Shown piece by piece: positions 14,819 through 23,318 of a stretch of 33,200 bases of DNA. Each line of letters opens with the position of its first letter. Positions within the stretch are counted from its first letter, which is position 1. Origin of the DNA: Ruminococcaceae bacterium OttesenSCG-928-A16. Lineage in GTDB: Bacteria > Bacillota > Clostridia > Oscillospirales > Ruminococcaceae. The position numbers and the translations under genes were made by a program. The stretch covers positions 1 to 33,200 of the forward strand of contig JAJDJP010000022.1 of NCBI GenBank assembly GCA_030267215.1, written 5' to 3'. Below the pieces are notes generated by a model that ran no database searches, was not told the origin of the DNA, and saw only the letters and a program-made list of their open reading frames with translations.

Positions 14819-15986
14819 ACAACAGCTGTTTTAGCCCCTCTGCCAAACCCATTAGCACTGGCCCCTGGTTTAGCGCCGGGTCTTTAATCACTGTTTTTAG
14901 CAGTTCCTCTAAAATACGGCCGCATTTTTCGCCACGTATCCCCTCGTGGCGCAGCATGTCGCCATCTATAGCAAGCTGGGCCAAGCGGTAGGGCTCACGC
15001 TTGGCACGCACGGCGGCATACAGCACTGGCTCGCCTATAAACACGGGGTTAACCGCCGCAAACGTGGCCGAAAGCTCCGCATAATCCAGCAAGGTGTTGC
15101 GCAGTTTCATTTTTAATTCTACCTTGCTGGCAGCTGGGCCTAAATGGTACAGGCGGGTGCACTCGTTTAAATCTTTTAAAAAGCGGGCAGAAAACCCAAA
15201 CCGGCTGCCCACCTGCTCTACCTTGGCACCGCACTGGGTAATAAACGCCCACCAGCGGCACAGCAGGGTTGGCGGTACCTCTTTAAATGTTTTTAGCTGG
15301 GGGGCAAATTTAAAGCCATAGCCCCGCAGCCCGCCGTTTGTAACAAGGGTGCCCAGCACCTGTGGCATGGGCGAAAGTAATATCTGTTCTACCTCGGCAC
15401 GCACCCGCTCGGGGCTAAGGGTGGCAAGGCTTTGCATAGCATTTACCGCTGCGGCAAAAGTTTCGGCCGCAGGGGCAAACCCCAGCGTTGCCATAAACCG
15501 AAACAAACGTAAAATGCGCAGCGGGTCTTCTTGAAAGCGCATGGCAGGGTTGCCCACGCAGCGCAAAATGCCGGCTTCTAAATCTTGCTGGCCGCCAAAG
15601 GGGTCAAACAAAGCTTCGCCGTTAAACGCCATGGCGTTTATGGTAAAATCTCGGCGGGCCAAATCTTGCAAAATATCACTTACCAGCACCACTTCGTCGG
15701 GGTGGCGATGGTCGGTATAACCACGCTCGGCACGGCAGGGGGTAATTTCGCAGGTGGTTGTGCCAAAGGGCACCTGCACGGTGCCACAAATGCCGCCTAT
15801 TAGCTTAGCACCACTAAAAATGCCCAGCAGGGTTGCCGCCGGCAAGGTGGCAGCAAAGTCCCAATCTTGCGGGGTTTTGCCACGCAATAAATCTCGCAGG
15901 GCACCGCCCACCACATAGCCCTGCCCGCCTGCGGCGGCAATGGTTTGCAAAATAGTAACTGCGTGCCGGGGCAATTGTAACAGCAT
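14817..15986 (-). CDS. cca: CCA tRNA nucleotidyltransferase
   Basis: This class II nucleotidyltransferase adds or repairs the 3' CCA of tRNAs. The head domain shows GYVVGGALRDLLRG (23-36) and the metal-binding DWD at 41-43, followed by RRDFTINAMAF and EDPLRILRLFRF, which form the neck that reads the NTP. The length from ATG 15986 is 389 residues, usual for the family. That ATG is chosen because GGAGG lies 5 bp upstream; an upstream TTG (15998) includes the ribosome-binding site itself. The tRNA-Pro in this window already encodes its CCA, so repair is one role. It is transcribed divergently from murC. Confidence 0.94.
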   Translation of the reverse strand: MLLQLPRHAVTILQTIAAAGGQGYVVGGALRDLLRGKTPQDWDFAATLPAATLLGIFSGAKLIGGICGTVQVPFGTTTCEITPCRAERGYTDHRHPDEVVLVSDILQDLARRDFTINAMAFNGEALFDPFGGQQDLEAGILRCVGNPAMRFQEDPLRILRLFRFMATLGFAPAAETFAAAVNAMQSLATLSPERVRAEVEQILLSPMPQVLGTLVTNGGLRGYGFKFAPQLKTFKEVPPTLLCRWWAFITQCGAKVEQVGSRFGFSARFLKDLNECTRLYHLGPAASKVELKMKLRNTLLDYAELSATFAAVNPVFIGEPVLYAAVRAKREPYRLAQLAIDGDMLRHEGIRGEKCGRILEELLKTVIKDPALNQGPVLMGLAEGLKQLL

Positions 15987-16033
15987 AGGCACCTCCAAAT
16001 TATGGGCATTAAAGGGGTATGTTTTTCACAATC

Positions 16034-16042
16034 AGTATACCA
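16034..16042 (-). promoter_or_regulatory. Extended -10 promoter of cca
   Basis: The minus strand reads TGGTATACT: TATACT preceded by TG at the extended position. No good -35 is seen at 17 bp. The murC promoter on the other strand uses the same ATATGGTATACT block. Confidence 0.55.
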
Positions 16043-16281
16043 TATTCTATATTTTTTGGGGAGATGTGAAACCATGGGTACAGCAAAATATAAAATTGCA
16101 GCAACACCAACAATCTAAGCTCTATTTTAAAAACCATCACCGGCCGCCCAGCAAACTGGTGGTTCTTCCCGCCCGGCCATCATACTAAGCCAAACAAAAA
16201 ATCTTTTCCTCCGCCTGCCCTCCTAAACAAAGTGAAGGAACCTTCCTTGCCCGCCCACCAATGGCAATTTCCCCAAAAAAA

Positions 16282-16318
16282 GTGCACGGTATATTGTGCA
16301 CAAAAAATATGGTATACT
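16282..16318 (+). promoter_or_regulatory. Extended -10 promoter of murC with paired GTGCAC sites
   Basis: TGG-TATACT ends at 16318, with the TATACT at 16313-16318. Two GTGCAC hexamers (16282-16287 and 16296-16301), themselves palindromic, lie in the -35 region and could be an operator. The start would be near 16325, about 35 nt before the ATG. The rest of the 16043-16281 gap holds only short inverted repeats such as AAGGAA-CC-TTCCTT (16235-16248). Confidence 0.5.
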
Positions 16319-16359
16319 TGGTTATACTCAATTAAAAGCTTTTTGCAAAGGATGATCCC

Positions 16360-17727
16360 ATGAAAATTGACCTTGCCAGCCTGTTAAAAACCCCAAAACA
16401 CCTGCATTTTATTGGTGTGGGCGGCAGCGGCATGTACCCGCTGGTGCAAATATTACTGCCAGAGGGGCACTTCATTTCGGGCAGCGACGTAAACGAGGGT
16501 GATATACTAACTGCCGAGCGCAAACTGGGTGTGCAGGTAATGATGGGCCACCACCCCAGCAATGTGCAAAATGCCGATTTGGTGGTGTATTCGGCCGCTA
16601 TTGGGGCCGATAACCCCGAACGGCAGGAGGCCGAGCGCCTTGGCATACCGGCGGTAGAGCGCAGCATGATGCTGGGGTATATTACCAGCCTATACCAACA
16701 CCCGCTTTGCATTGCCGGCACCCACGGCAAAACCACCGCCACCGGCATGGCCACCCAAATTTTGCAAATGGCCGGGCTAAACCCCGCCGCCGTAATTGGT
16801 GGCAAGCTACCCTATATTAATGGCTATGGCAAAGCGGGCACCGGCACCGGTATTGTGGTAGAGGCGTGCGAGTTTCACAACACTTTTTTAGAGCTGCGCC
16901 CTTATGCCGCTGTGCTGCTAAATGTGGACGACGACCACCTGGATTTTTTTGGCGACATGGCACATTTAAAGGCCGCTTTTAGGGCTTTTTGCAAGCTTGC
17001 TACAAACTTTGTGCTGTATAACGGCGATGATGCCAATAGCCGTGAGGTGGTAGCCGGCCTGCCTAACTTGCTAAGCTTTGGGCTGGAAGGCGAGCACACC
17101 TACACCGCCACCCATTTGCGGGAACACAACCCCGGCTTTTGGGCTTTTACCGTGGTAGAAAAAGGCACCGAAATGTGTGAAATACAGCTAAACGCCCCCG
17201 GCCGCCACACCATTTACAACGCTTTGGCGGCTTATGGCGGTGCCCGCCTGCTGGGCGCCACCCCGCAACAATGTGCGGCTGGGCTTGCCGGCTTTACCGG
17301 CACGGGGCGCCGTTTTCAGGTGATGGGCGAAAAAAATGGCATTACCATTGTGGACGATTATGCCCACCACCCCACCGAGCTTTCCGCTACTCTTTCCACC
17401 GCTAAAGAGCTTGGCTTTAATGCGGTTTGGGCGGTGTTTCAGCCCTACACCTACAGCCGCACCCAGCTGCTGCTAAACGAGTTTGCCCAGGTGCTGCCCA
17501 TTGCCGACCATGTGGTGATGACCGACATTATGGGTGGGCGCGAAAAGCCCGAGGATTACACTGTTACTACCGCAGATTTGGCCGACAAAATACCCGGCAG
17601 CGTGTGGCTTCACACCCAGCCAGAGGTAGCCGAATATGTGATGGGGCACGCAAAGCCCGGCGACCTTGTGCTTACCCTTGGCTGCGGCGACATTTACAAA
17701 TGTGCCCACATGATGCTGGGAGAATAG
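16360..17727 (+). CDS. murC: UDP-N-acetylmuramate--L-alanine ligase
   Basis: MurC attaches L-Ala to UDP-MurNAc with ATP, the first stem-peptide step of peptidoglycan synthesis in the cytoplasm. The UDP-binding GVGGSGM is at 19-25, and the ATP loop GTHGKTTATG at 120-129. VDDYAHHPTEL, a Mur ligase hallmark, lies near residue 330. The 455-residue length is typical. An AAAGGAT site precedes the ATG by about 8 bp. It is transcribed alone; a bidirectional terminator separates it from the converging GNAT gene. Confidence 0.97.
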   Translation: MKIDLASLLKTPKHLHFIGVGGSGMYPLVQILLPEGHFISGSDVNEGDILTAERKLGVQVMMGHHPSNVQNADLVVYSAAIGADNPERQEAERLGIPAVERSMMLGYITSLYQHPLCIAGTHGKTTATGMATQILQMAGLNPAAVIGGKLPYINGYGKAGTGTGIVVEACEFHNTFLELRPYAAVLLNVDDDHLDFFGDMAHLKAAFRAFCKLATNFVLYNGDDANSREVVAGLPNLLSFGLEGEHTYTATHLREHNPGFWAFTVVEKGTEMCEIQLNAPGRHTIYNALAAYGGARLLGATPQQCAAGLAGFTGTGRRFQVMGEKNGITIVDDYAHHPTELSATLSTAKELGFNAVWAVFQPYTYSRTQLLLNEFAQVLPIADHVVMTDIMGGREKPEDYTVTTADLADKIPGSVWLHTQPEVAEYVMGHAKPGDLVLTLGCGDIYKCAHMMLGE

Positions 17728-17740
17728 AGCATTTTATTAT

Positions 17741-17782
17741 AAAAAAGCACCGCTTTGCTTGTTGCATTGCGGTGTTGTTTTT
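17741..17782. terminator. Bidirectional terminator between murC and the GNAT gene
   Basis: GCACCGC (17747-17753) pairs with GCGGTG (17769-17774). TTGTTTTT follows on the plus strand and TTTTTTATAAT on the minus strand, so it can end both converging transcripts. Confidence 0.8.
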
Positions 17783-17828
17783 ACAAAAATATATACAATA
17801 AGCCAATTTGCATAAACAGTAAATTCTT

Positions 17829-18368
17829 TCACTCCAGCATAATCGTTCCATTCACACCCTGCAAAACACCCGGCTGCAACTCCAGCGCCATAATATTATC
17901 CCGTTGGGCACGGGGTATGGGGTTGGCATACTCTATGCCATAGTGCCAGCTGGGCACAAAACCAAACCGGGGGTAGTAGTTGGCATGCCCGGCCAAAAAC
18001 ACCGCTTTGTAGCCCATTTTTTTGGCAAGGTGCAGGCTTTCTTCGGTTAGTTTTGTGCCAATGCCGTTGTTTTGCTGTATTTGCACCACCGAAAGCGGAG
18101 CCAGCATTAAGGCGGGCCATTTTTCTCCGCTGGCTGTATTCACCTCTATTTGGGTTAGCATAATGTGCCCCACCAGCCTGCCATTTTGCCGTGCCACCAA
18201 CGCCAGCGCCGGGATATACCCGCCACGTGCGCGCAATTTATCCACAAACTCGTGCTCGTCGCCATCGCTGCGCTTGGCAGTGCTAAACACTTCTTTTACC
18301 ATCTGGCGTATTTCGTCATATTCTGTCGGGGTCTCCGGCCTTATTTCCAGTTCCAAATTATCCATCAT
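17829..18368 (-). CDS. GNAT family N-acetyltransferase (YhbS-like)
   Basis: A 179-residue single-domain acetyltransferase. The acetyl-CoA-binding region is visible as QNNGIGTKLTEESLHLAKKMG (about 113-133) after the beta-strand LMLAPLSVV, and the FLAGHANYYPRFGF segment matches YhbS-like proteins. The substrate cannot be told from sequence. It starts 14 bp after the acpS stop with only a weak ribosome-binding site, so it is probably the second gene of an acpS transcript. Two ATG codons stand in tandem at the start; either could be used. Confidence 0.88.
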   Translation of the reverse strand: MMDNLELEIRPETPTEYDEIRQMVKEVFSTAKRSDGDEHEFVDKLRARGGYIPALALVARQNGRLVGHIMLTQIEVNTASGEKWPALMLAPLSVVQIQQNNGIGTKLTEESLHLAKKMGYKAVFLAGHANYYPRFGFVPSWHYGIEYANPIPRAQRDNIMALELQPGVLQGVNGTIMLE

Positions 18369-18382
18369 ACATCACGTTCTTT

Positions 18383-18760
18383 CTACTCTTTTGCCTCAAA
18401 CACGGCAAACGCAATGGCAAGCCCGCCCTCGTGCGTTAGCGAAACCATGGGCATAATTTTATTTTGCCGGCAATATGCCGCCGCCGTGCCGCTAAGCTGG
18501 TAATAGGGTTTGCCACTTTGTTGCCGCAGCACTGCAATATCGGTAAGGGCAAAGCCACCAAGGCCCACCCCGGCCGCTTTTAAAAAGGCTTCTTTAGCAG
18601 CAAAGCAGCCGGCGGCAGTTTCGGCCGCATGTTTTGCGCCAAGGCTTGCCAACAGCTGTTGTTCCTCTTTAGCAAAAACACGCTGCACAAACTGCGGCTT
18701 TTGCATGCTTTTTTCAATGCGCTCTATTTGGGTGCAATCTACCCCAATGCCCACGGTCAT
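18383..18760 (-). CDS. acpS: Holo-[acyl-carrier-protein] synthase
   Basis: AcpS transfers 4'-phosphopantetheine from CoA to the serine of apo-ACP, activating fatty acid synthesis. The 125-residue product has the signatures VGIGVDCTQIERI (3-15), with the Mg-binding Asp, and FAAKEAFLKAAGVGLGGFALTDI split by the conserved Lys-Glu. The ATG at 18760 has GGAG about 6 bp upstream. The open frame continues upstream across the antisense side of the pheS T-box, which is not coding. It is divergent from pheST. Confidence 0.95.
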   Translation of the reverse strand: MTVGIGVDCTQIERIEKSMQKPQFVQRVFAKEEQQLLASLGAKHAAETAAGCFAAKEAFLKAAGVGLGGFALTDIAVLRQQSGKPYYQLSGTAAAYCRQNKIMPMVSLTHEGGLAIAFAVFEAKE

Positions 18761-18793
18761 AGTGCTCTCCTTTTGCATAGGTTTGTTACATTT

Positions 18794-18802
18794 AGTATAG
18801 CA
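18794..18802 (-). promoter_or_regulatory. Extended -10 promoter of acpS
   Basis: The minus strand reads TGCTATACT, a TATACT (18794-18799) with TG at the extended position, about 34 bp before the ATG. The -35 is weak. Confidence 0.5.
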
Positions 18803-18861
18803 TAGTGTTGTGCTGGTTTGCACATTTAAACTTTTACAATTGTTGTGCGTAATTTTGCCCT

Positions 18862-18890
18862 TGTAAAACTTTTTAACCCGTGTTACAATT
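18862..18890 (+). promoter_or_regulatory. Promoter of the pheST operon
   Basis: TTGTAA (18862-18867) and TACAAT (18885-18890) have a 17-bp spacer and a TG before the -10. The predicted start near 18897 falls just ahead of the T-box leader. Confidence 0.8.
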
Positions 18891-18896
18891 AGGCCT

Positions 18897-19155
18897 ACAA
18901 ACGCCAAGACGAAGCAAAGTAACCACCCGGCTGCTCTACAGAGAGGGATATGCTCGCTGCAAGTATCCTGTGCAAAACGGTGTGCGAAGTTCTCTTCCGA
19001 GCGGTTTGGTTGAACGGCAGATTTTGCCAGTAGGCCAAAACGGTTCCCGCCGTTAGTGGGCACAAAGTGTTTGCTTTTGTTTGCAAAGGCAAAAATTTGG
19101 GTGGTACCGCGGAGCATTCGGCTTCGTCCCAGTATTTCTGGGGCGAAGCTTTTTT
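18897..19155 (+). ncRNA. T-box riboswitch leader of pheST
   Basis: The leader holds the T-box antiterminator sequence TTTGGGTGGTACCGCGG at 19096-19112, the hallmark bulge that pairs with the uncharged tRNA 3' end. It is followed by a terminator. Upstream are an AGAGAGG segment (about 18940) and a GGATA/TATCC hairpin consistent with stem I. A TTC at 18990-18992, on the 3' side of this region, is the likely Phe specifier codon, which fits the downstream genes. Uncharged tRNA-Phe should stabilise the antiterminator and switch on pheST. The specifier placement is inference; the T-box itself is clear. Confidence 0.93.
19121..19155 (+). terminator. Regulated terminator of the T-box leader
   Basis: GCTTCGTCCCAG (19121-19132) pairs with CTGGGGCGAAGC (19138-19149) over 12 bp with a 5-nt loop, then six T. 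It lies 45 bp upstream of the pheS ATG. Confidence 0.93.
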
Positions 19156-19199
19156 GTTTACCCCACAGGCAAACAACTACTATTTAAGGAGTGTTTTGG

Positions 19200-20219
19200 A
19201 TGAAACAAGCGCTGGAAACCATACGCCAGCAGGCAGAAACCCTTGTGGGTGCTGCGCAAAACGAACAAGAACTGGAAGCTTTGCGCATTCGGTTTTTGGG
19301 CAAAAAAGGCGAGCTTACCGCTATTTTAAAGCAGATGGGCGGCCTTGCTGCCGAAGAACGCCCAGTGATTGGCGCCCTTGCCAACCAGGTACGTGAAAAC
19401 ATTGAAGAAATGATAAAAACCAAAGCAGGCCAATTGCAAAGTGCTGCTTTAAACGCACGCCTTGCGGGCGAAACCATTGACGTAACCCTGCCCGGCAAAC
19501 TGCCTGCCCAGGGTGGGCGGCATCCTTTTCAAAAGGTGTTGGGCGAGCTAGAAGAAATTTTTTTGGGCATGGGCTTTGATGTGGTTACCGGCCCCGAAGT
19601 GGAATACGACAAATACAACTTTACCATGCTGCGCATGCCGCCCAGCCACCCCTCGCGCGACACGCAGGACACCTTTTATATTACCGAGAATATTTTGCTG
19701 CGCACCCAAACCAGCCCCATGCAGGTGCGCACCATGCTAGAGCAAAAGCCGCCCATTCGCATTATTTGCCCCGGGCGGGTATACCGCAGCGATGAAGTAG
19801 ACGCTACCCATTCCCCTATTTTTCATCAAATAGAGGGGCTGGTGGTGGACAAAGGCATTACTTTTACCGATTTGAAAGGCACGCTGGACGTGTTTATTAA
19901 GCAGCTATATGGGCAGGAGATTAAAACCCGCTTTAGGCCCCACCACTTTGCTTACACCGAGCCCAGCGCCGAAATGGACATGAGCTGCTTTAAATGTGGC
20001 GGCAAGGGCTGCCCCTTGTGCAAAGGCGAAGGCTGGATTGAAATTTTAGGCTGCGGCATGGTGCACCCCGAGGTGCTGGAAAACTGCGGTATTGACCCCA
20101 AAGTGTACAGCGGTTTTGCCTTTGGCGTTGGGCTAGAGCGCATTACCATGATGCGCTACGGGCTAGATGATATGCGCCTTTTATACGAAAACGACCTGCG
20201 CTTTTTGCGCCAATTTTAA
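19200..20219 (+). CDS. pheS: Phenylalanine--tRNA ligase alpha subunit
   Basis: PheS is the catalytic class II subunit of the alpha2-beta2 synthetase that charges tRNA-Phe. An N-terminal coiled coil (about 1-85) is followed by the catalytic core. Motif 2 surrounds [14 protein letters not shown] and motif 3 is [13 protein letters not shown] near the end. The 339 residues are normal. I place the start at ATG 19200, 8 bp after AAGGAG; the GTG at 19191 overlaps that site. pheT follows 15 bp downstream. Expression is controlled by the T-box leader. Confidence 0.98.
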   Translation: MKQALETIRQQAETLVGAAQNEQELEALRIRFLGKKGELTAILKQMGGLAAEERPVIGALANQVRENIEEMIKTKAGQLQSAALNARLAGETIDVTLPGKLPAQGGRHPFQKVLGELEEIFLGMGFDVVTGPEVEYDKYNFTMLRMPPSHPSRDTQDTFYITENILLRTQTSPMQVRTMLEQKPPIRIICPGRVYRSDEVDATHSPIFHQIEGLVVDKGITFTDLKGTLDVFIKQLYGQEIKTRFRPHHFAYTEPSAEMDMSCFKCGGKGCPLCKGEGWIEILGCGMVHPEVLENCGIDPKVYSGFAFGVGLERITMMRYGLDDMRLLYENDLRFLRQF

Positions 20220-20234
20220 AGGAGGGTACACGCA

Positions 20235-22637
20235 ATGAAAATGCCATTGAAATGGGCACAGGACTATGCCAAGTTCACCTGTACCCCAGCCGAATTTGCC
20301 GACAAAATGACCATGAGCGGCAGCAAGGTAGAAACCTACGAAAGTGAAGCCGATACCATTAAAAATGTGGTAATTGGCCAAATAAAAACGCTGGAAAAAC
20401 ACCCCGACTCGGACCATTTGTGGATTTGTGCGGTGGACGTTGGCAGCGAGGTGATTCAGATTGTTACCGGCGCGCAAAACCTAAAAGTAGGCGATGTTTG
20501 CCCGGTAGCATTGCATGGTGCCAAGCTGCCCGGTGGCAAAGAGATTAAACGCGGCAAGCTGCGTGGGGTAGAAAGTAACGGCATGCTTTGTGGTATCGAC
20601 GAGCTTGGCCTTACGCTGCACGATTTTCCGAATGCGATAGAGGACGGCATTTTTGTGCTGGATTTTGAAGCGCCGCTGGGTGCCGATGCCACCGAAGCGC
20701 TGGGCATGAATGATATTGCTTTTGAATTTGAAATTACCCCCAACCGGCCCGATTGTTTATCGGTGCGGGGGCTTGCGCGCGAGGCCGCCGCTACCTTTGG
20801 TGTGCCGTTTGAAGACCATGTGCCCAAGGTGCCGGCCGGCAAAGGCGATGTGCACAGCCTGCTAAAAGTAAAAGTAGAAGCCAGCGACATTTGCAGCCGG
20901 TACAGCGCCGCCATTGTAGAAAACGTGCGCATTAAACCCAGCCCCCAGTGGATGCGCGAGCGCCTGCGCCTTAGCGGCGTGCGCCCCATTAACAACATTG
21001 TGGATATTACCAACTATGTAATGCTGGAGTATGGCCACCCCATGCACGCCTTTGATTTTGCCTATGTAAACGGCGGCAGCATTACGGTGCGCCGTGCCAA
21101 AGCAGGCGAAGAAATTGTTACGCTAGACGGCACCCAGCGGGCACTTACCCCCGATATGATGGTGATTGCCGACGAAAAAGGCCCTGTTGCCATTGCTGGG
21201 GTTATGGGGGGCGAATATTCTGGCGTGTACGACACCACAAACCGCATTGTGTTTGAAGCCGCTTGCTTTGACGGGCCCAGTGTGCGGGCAACCTCTAAAA
21301 AATTGGGCCTGCGCACCGAATCTTCGGGCCGGTTTGAAAAAGGCCTGAACCCCGAGAATGCCGCACCTGCCCTGCACCGCGCGCTAGAGCTGGTGGCCCT
21401 GCTGGACGCCGGCGACATTGTGGCCGGCATTGTAGACGACTACCCCGCCCCACGCCTGCCACGAGAAATTCCGTTTAACCCCGGCGCCATAAACCGCCTG
21501 TTGGGCATTGAGCTAACCGAGCAGCAGATGGTGGATATTTTGCTGCCACTGGGTTTTGGCATACAAGGGGGAACCATTACGGTGCCTTCTTCGCGCTACG
21601 ATGTTGCCCGAGATTGCGACATTGCCGAAGAAGTGGCCCGCTTTGTGGGGTACAACAAAATACCCAGCACGGTTATGGTGGGGGCCGCAACCGCCCGCCC
21701 CACCGCCCGCCAAACCTTTACCCGCACCCTGTGCACTGCGCTTACCGGCTACGGTTTTTGGGAAAGCGAAACCTTTAGTTTTTACAGCCCCAAAAGCTTT
21801 GATATGATTAACCTGCCGCAAAACAGCCCGCTGCGTGGCGCGGTTAAAATTTTAAACCCACTGGGCGAAGATACCTCGATTATGCGCACCACTGCCCTGC
21901 CCAGCATGCTGGAGGTTGTGGCCCGCAACTGGGCCAGCCGCAACGAAGAAGCCGCCTTGTTTGAGCAAGCTACCGAGTATTTGCCCGCCGAAAACAGCGA
22001 CAACCTGCCGCAGGAAAACCAAAAAATAGTACTGGCGGCCTACGGCGCTAACTGGGGTTATTCTGCCCTAAAAGGCACGGTAGAAGGCCTTTTGCACACC
22101 GCTGGCATTGCCGGTTTTGAGGTAGAGGCAAACACCGAGGGCACCACCTACCACCCCGGCCGATGCGCCAATATATATGTGCAGGTGCCAGTGGCAAACG
22201 CACCACCGGTGCGGGCTTTGGTGGCTACCCTTGGCGAAATACATCCCGCCGTAACCGCAAACTATGGCATTAAACCGCGGGTGGTGGCAGCCGACATAAG
22301 CCTGGACGTTTTGTTTGCCGTACGTGGTGGCACGCCAGAATTTACCCCGCTGCCAAAGTTCCCTGCTACTACCCGAGACTTAGCCCTTGTGGCAAACCTG
22401 GAAGTGCCCGCCGCCACCATTGCGGGGCGCATACAAGCGGCCGCCGGCAAAAACCTAGAAAGCCTTACCTTATTTGACGTATACACTGGCGAAAAAATTG
22501 CCAGCGGCAAAAAAAGCCTGGCTTATAGCCTTGTGCTGCGTGGCAAAAATGCCACCCTTACCGACCAAGACGCCGACCATGCCGTGGCCAAGGTGCTAAA
22601 AAGCCTGGCCGAAATAGGGGTAGAACTGCGCAGCTAA
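20235..22637 (+). CDS. pheT: Phenylalanine--tRNA ligase beta subunit
   Basis: The 800-residue product has the full bacterial layout: an EMAP-type tRNA-binding domain (about 40-150), B3/B4 editing domain (about 205-375, with the GRFEKGLNPENA segment), B5 (about 400-475), the class II-like core (about 490-690) and a C-terminal anticodon-binding FDX-ACB domain (about 705-800). AAAGGAGG stands 8-9 bp before the ATG. It is cotranscribed with pheS. No strong terminator is seen after it before the ireB promoter. Confidence 0.98.
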   Translation: MKMPLKWAQDYAKFTCTPAEFADKMTMSGSKVETYESEADTIKNVVIGQIKTLEKHPDSDHLWICAVDVGSEVIQIVTGAQNLKVGDVCPVALHGAKLPGGKEIKRGKLRGVESNGMLCGIDELGLTLHDFPNAIEDGIFVLDFEAPLGADATEALGMNDIAFEFEITPNRPDCLSVRGLAREAAATFGVPFEDHVPKVPAGKGDVHSLLKVKVEASDICSRYSAAIVENVRIKPSPQWMRERLRLSGVRPINNIVDITNYVMLEYGHPMHAFDFAYVNGGSITVRRAKAGEEIVTLDGTQRALTPDMMVIADEKGPVAIAGVMGGEYSGVYDTTNRIVFEAACFDGPSVRATSKKLGLRTESSGRFEKGLNPENAAPALHRALELVALLDAGDIVAGIVDDYPAPRLPREIPFNPGAINRLLGIELTEQQMVDILLPLGFGIQGGTITVPSSRYDVARDCDIAEEVARFVGYNKIPSTVMVGAATARPTARQTFTRTLCTALTGYGFWESETFSFYSPKSFDMINLPQNSPLRGAVKILNPLGEDTSIMRTTALPSMLEVVARNWASRNEEAALFEQATEYLPAENSDNLPQENQKIVLAAYGANWGYSALKGTVEGLLHTAGIAGFEVEANTEGTTYHPGRCANIYVQVPVANAPPVRALVATLGEIHPAVTANYGIKPRVVAADISLDVLFAVRGGTPEFTPLPKFPATTRDLALVANLEVPAATIAGRIQAAAGKNLESLTLFDVYTGEKIASGKKSLAYSLVLRGKNATLTDQDADHAVAKVLKSLAEIGVELRS

Positions 22638-22662
22638 ACCCGTGTAAAACCCGCCTTTTTAC

Positions 22663-22691
22663 TTGCATTTGCGCACAAGCTGTATTATACT
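22663..22691 (+). promoter_or_regulatory. Promoter of ireB
   Basis: TTGCAT (22663-22668) and TATACT (22686-22691) are 17 bp apart, about 87 bp before the ireB ATG. Confidence 0.7.
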
Positions 22692-22777
22692 GTAAGTATG
22701 TAAAACTGCTTTTGCTTAGGGGCTGGTTTGTGCACATCGCCTCTACTTTTAGCAATATTTTAAAGGAGGGATGTTGT

Positions 22778-23026
22778 ATGGCCGATTCTACCACCACTAT
22801 TTTTTCGGTACAGGATGACAGGGACCAGGAAATTCATCAAATACTTACAGAAGTTTACGCTGCGCTAAAGCAGAAAGGGTATAATCCCATTAACCAAATT
22901 GTGGGTTACATCCTCTCTGAAGACCCTACCTACATTACCACGCATAACGGTGCGCGCACCAAAATTTGCAAGGTAGACAGAGACGATATTTTGCAGGCTT
23001 TGGTAAAAAGTTATTTGGCAGGGTAA
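22778..23026 (+). CDS. ireB: IreB family regulatory phosphoprotein (UPF0297)
   Basis: An 82-residue protein with the family pattern QEIHQILTEVYAALKQKGYN, then PINQIVGYILSEDPTYI and a C-terminal DILQALVKSYL. In enterococci IreB is phosphorylated on N-terminal threonines by the PASTA kinase IreK and limits cephalosporin resistance; here Thr5-Thr7 near the start are candidate sites. The ATG at 22778 has GGAGG 8 bp upstream; the longer open frame has no support. In most Firmicutes it precedes ruvX and a DUF1292 gene, which are absent here. It is a single-gene unit with its own promoter and terminator. Confidence 0.92.
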   Translation: MADSTTTIFSVQDDRDQEIHQILTEVYAALKQKGYNPINQIVGYILSEDPTYITTHNGARTKICKVDRDDILQALVKSYLAG

Positions 23027-23123
23027 CCCCTTATAACTAACCACAGCACAAAAAAGCACTTGTTTATAAAAGGTTTACACCATTTAAAAACCTTGCCCCA
23101 CATTTAAAAACGGGCAAAAAACT

Positions 23124-23161
23124 TGGGGAAGCAGGGCAACAGCCCTTCTTCCCCATTTTTA
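23124..23161 (+). terminator. Terminator after ireB
   Basis: GGGGAAG..GGGC (23125-23137) pairs with GCCC..CTTCCCC (23142-23154) around AACA, followed by ATTTTT. An outer ACGGGCA/TGCCCGT pair (about 23110 and 23163) can extend it. The remainder of the 23027-23318 gap holds no gene that I can see. Confidence 0.85.
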
Positions 23162-23318
23162 ATGCCCGTATACAAATATAGATGCGTTTGCTTTGTTTGG
23201 CGCATTATATAGGTGGTTTGCCGGCAAGCTTTGCGGTTACTGTGGCACCGGCGGCCACCCTGCAAATGTTCTGCTCATCTTGGGTATCTTTTAGCAAATT
23301 TGTAAGGGAGGATTTTTT

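Noticed and set aside
18761-19117. Upstream extension of the acpS reading frame
   Set aside because: It runs antisense through the pheS T-box and promoter, while the ATG at 18760 has a good ribosome-binding site and the family N-terminus.
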